The translations under genes were made by a program, and so were the position numbers. DNA of 26,077 bases from the NCBI GenBank assembly GCA_002707145.1, contig PAMD01000019.1, positions 1 through 26,077 on the forward strand. Direction: 5' to 3'. Shown piece by piece: positions 25,702-26,077 of this stretch (its first letter is position 1; every line of letters starts with the position of its first letter). Source of the stretch: Flavobacteriales bacterium (GTDB lineage: Bacteria > Bacteroidota > Bacteroidia > Flavobacteriales > UBA7430). The notes beneath the pieces were generated by a model that worked only from the letters and a program-made list of their open reading frames with translations, did no database searches and was not told where the DNA came from.

Positions 25702-26077
25702 TGTAACAAACTTAAAAATTCATCTTCAGAAATAATAGGAATCCCTAATTTTTCCGCTTTTTCTCGTTTGCTAGGACCCATGTTTTCTCCTGCTATCAGG
25801 TAACTCGTTTTTTTTGAAATTGATGAGGTGTTTTTTCCACTATTTTTATCAATCAATGATTTAAGTTCATCCCTAGAATGATATTCGAATACGCCAGATA
25901 TTACAAAGGATTTTCCTTGTAAAGTATTTGTTCTATCAATTAAAATAGAAGTATTAATTTTTAGTTGAACTCCAGACTCATTTAATCTTCTTATAAGAAG
26001 TAGATTATCGACGTTTTTAAACCAAGATATTACACTTTGAGCTATTCTATTTCCAATCTCATCAACTGTTATAAGAT
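25698..26077 (-). CDS. ligA: NAD-dependent DNA ligase LigA, C-terminal part (5' end outside window)
   Basis: A partial gene: the open frame runs from the window edge to TGA at 25700-25698, giving 125 residues. The opening ITVDEIGNRIAQSV is the last helix-hairpin-helix of the ligase, whose DEIG-RIAQS sequence is conserved, then NESGVQL and a linker. The last about 78 residues are the BRCT domain: LQGKSFVISGVF (52-63), SKKTSYLIAGENMGPSKREK (87-106) and KLGIPIISEDEFLSLL (109-124). LigA seals nicks using NAD in replication and repair. The adenylation and OB domains lie outside the window. The stop codon overlaps the start of the DUF6913 gene. Confidence 0.93.
   Translation of the reverse strand, partial: LITVDEIGNRIAQSVISWFKNVDNLLLIRRLNESGVQLKINTSILIDRTNTLQGKSFVISGVFEYHSRDELKSLIDKNSGKNTSSISKKTSYLIAGENMGPSKREKAEKLGIPIISEDEFLSLLQ

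Overview
The window looks like chromosomal DNA of an AT-rich member of the Bacteroidota, most likely in or near the Flavobacteriales. Several things point there: the end of a Bat operon (batC-batD-batE), the phylum-typical run bamD - omega subunit - coaBC - DUF4835/PorD - recN, a DUF4476 protein, a ligA - DUF6913 - Gre-like run, and -7 promoter boxes of the Bacteroidota type (TAnnTTTG). Purine-rich Shine-Dalgarno sequences are mostly absent before the genes. The gene content is almost wholly core and housekeeping. I see no insertion sequence, phage gene, CRISPR array, tRNA or rRNA.

Layout. 1-2813 (+): tail of batC, then batD and batE, an envelope complex of the aerotolerance type. 2833-4008 (-): a THUMP-like SAM methyltransferase of unproven target, followed by a 427-base AT-rich spacer, the largest gap here. 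4436-7442 (-): pckA, rsmE and a DUF4159 protein, the last two overlapping. 7524-7874 (-) and 7955-9277 (+): a DUF4476 exported protein and a saccharopine dehydrogenase-like enzyme, divergent, with apparently interleaved promoters. 9274-12146 (-): trmN6 (TTG start), an EamA-type transporter and an alpha-oxoamine synthase. A clear terminator-like hairpin ends one base before the transporter start codon. 12261-18049 (+): bamD, rpoZ-like omega, coaBC, DUF4835, recN and fabI, tightly packed. 18120-20699 (-): clpC. 20910-24585 (+): gyrA and an exported TPR protein. 24672-26077 (-): the end of ligA, a DUF6913 protein and a GreA/GreB-like protein.

How the genes fit together. The window mixes envelope building (Bat proteins, BamD, DUF4835/PorD), lipid and cofactor metabolism (FabI, alpha-oxoamine synthase, CoaBC), central carbon and amino-acid metabolism (PckA, saccharopine dehydrogenase), RNA modification (RsmE, TrmN6, probably the THUMP-like enzyme), transcription (omega, Gre-like), DNA topology and repair (GyrA, RecN, LigA) and proteolysis (ClpC).

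No obviously new multi-gene system is visible. The points most worth a second look are the Gre-like protein that keeps a GreA-style D-x-x-E tip motif, the hairpin abutting the transporter start, the leaderless-looking bamD promoter, the weakened GyrA box, the uncharacterised methyltransferase and the unresolved product of the alpha-oxoamine synthase.
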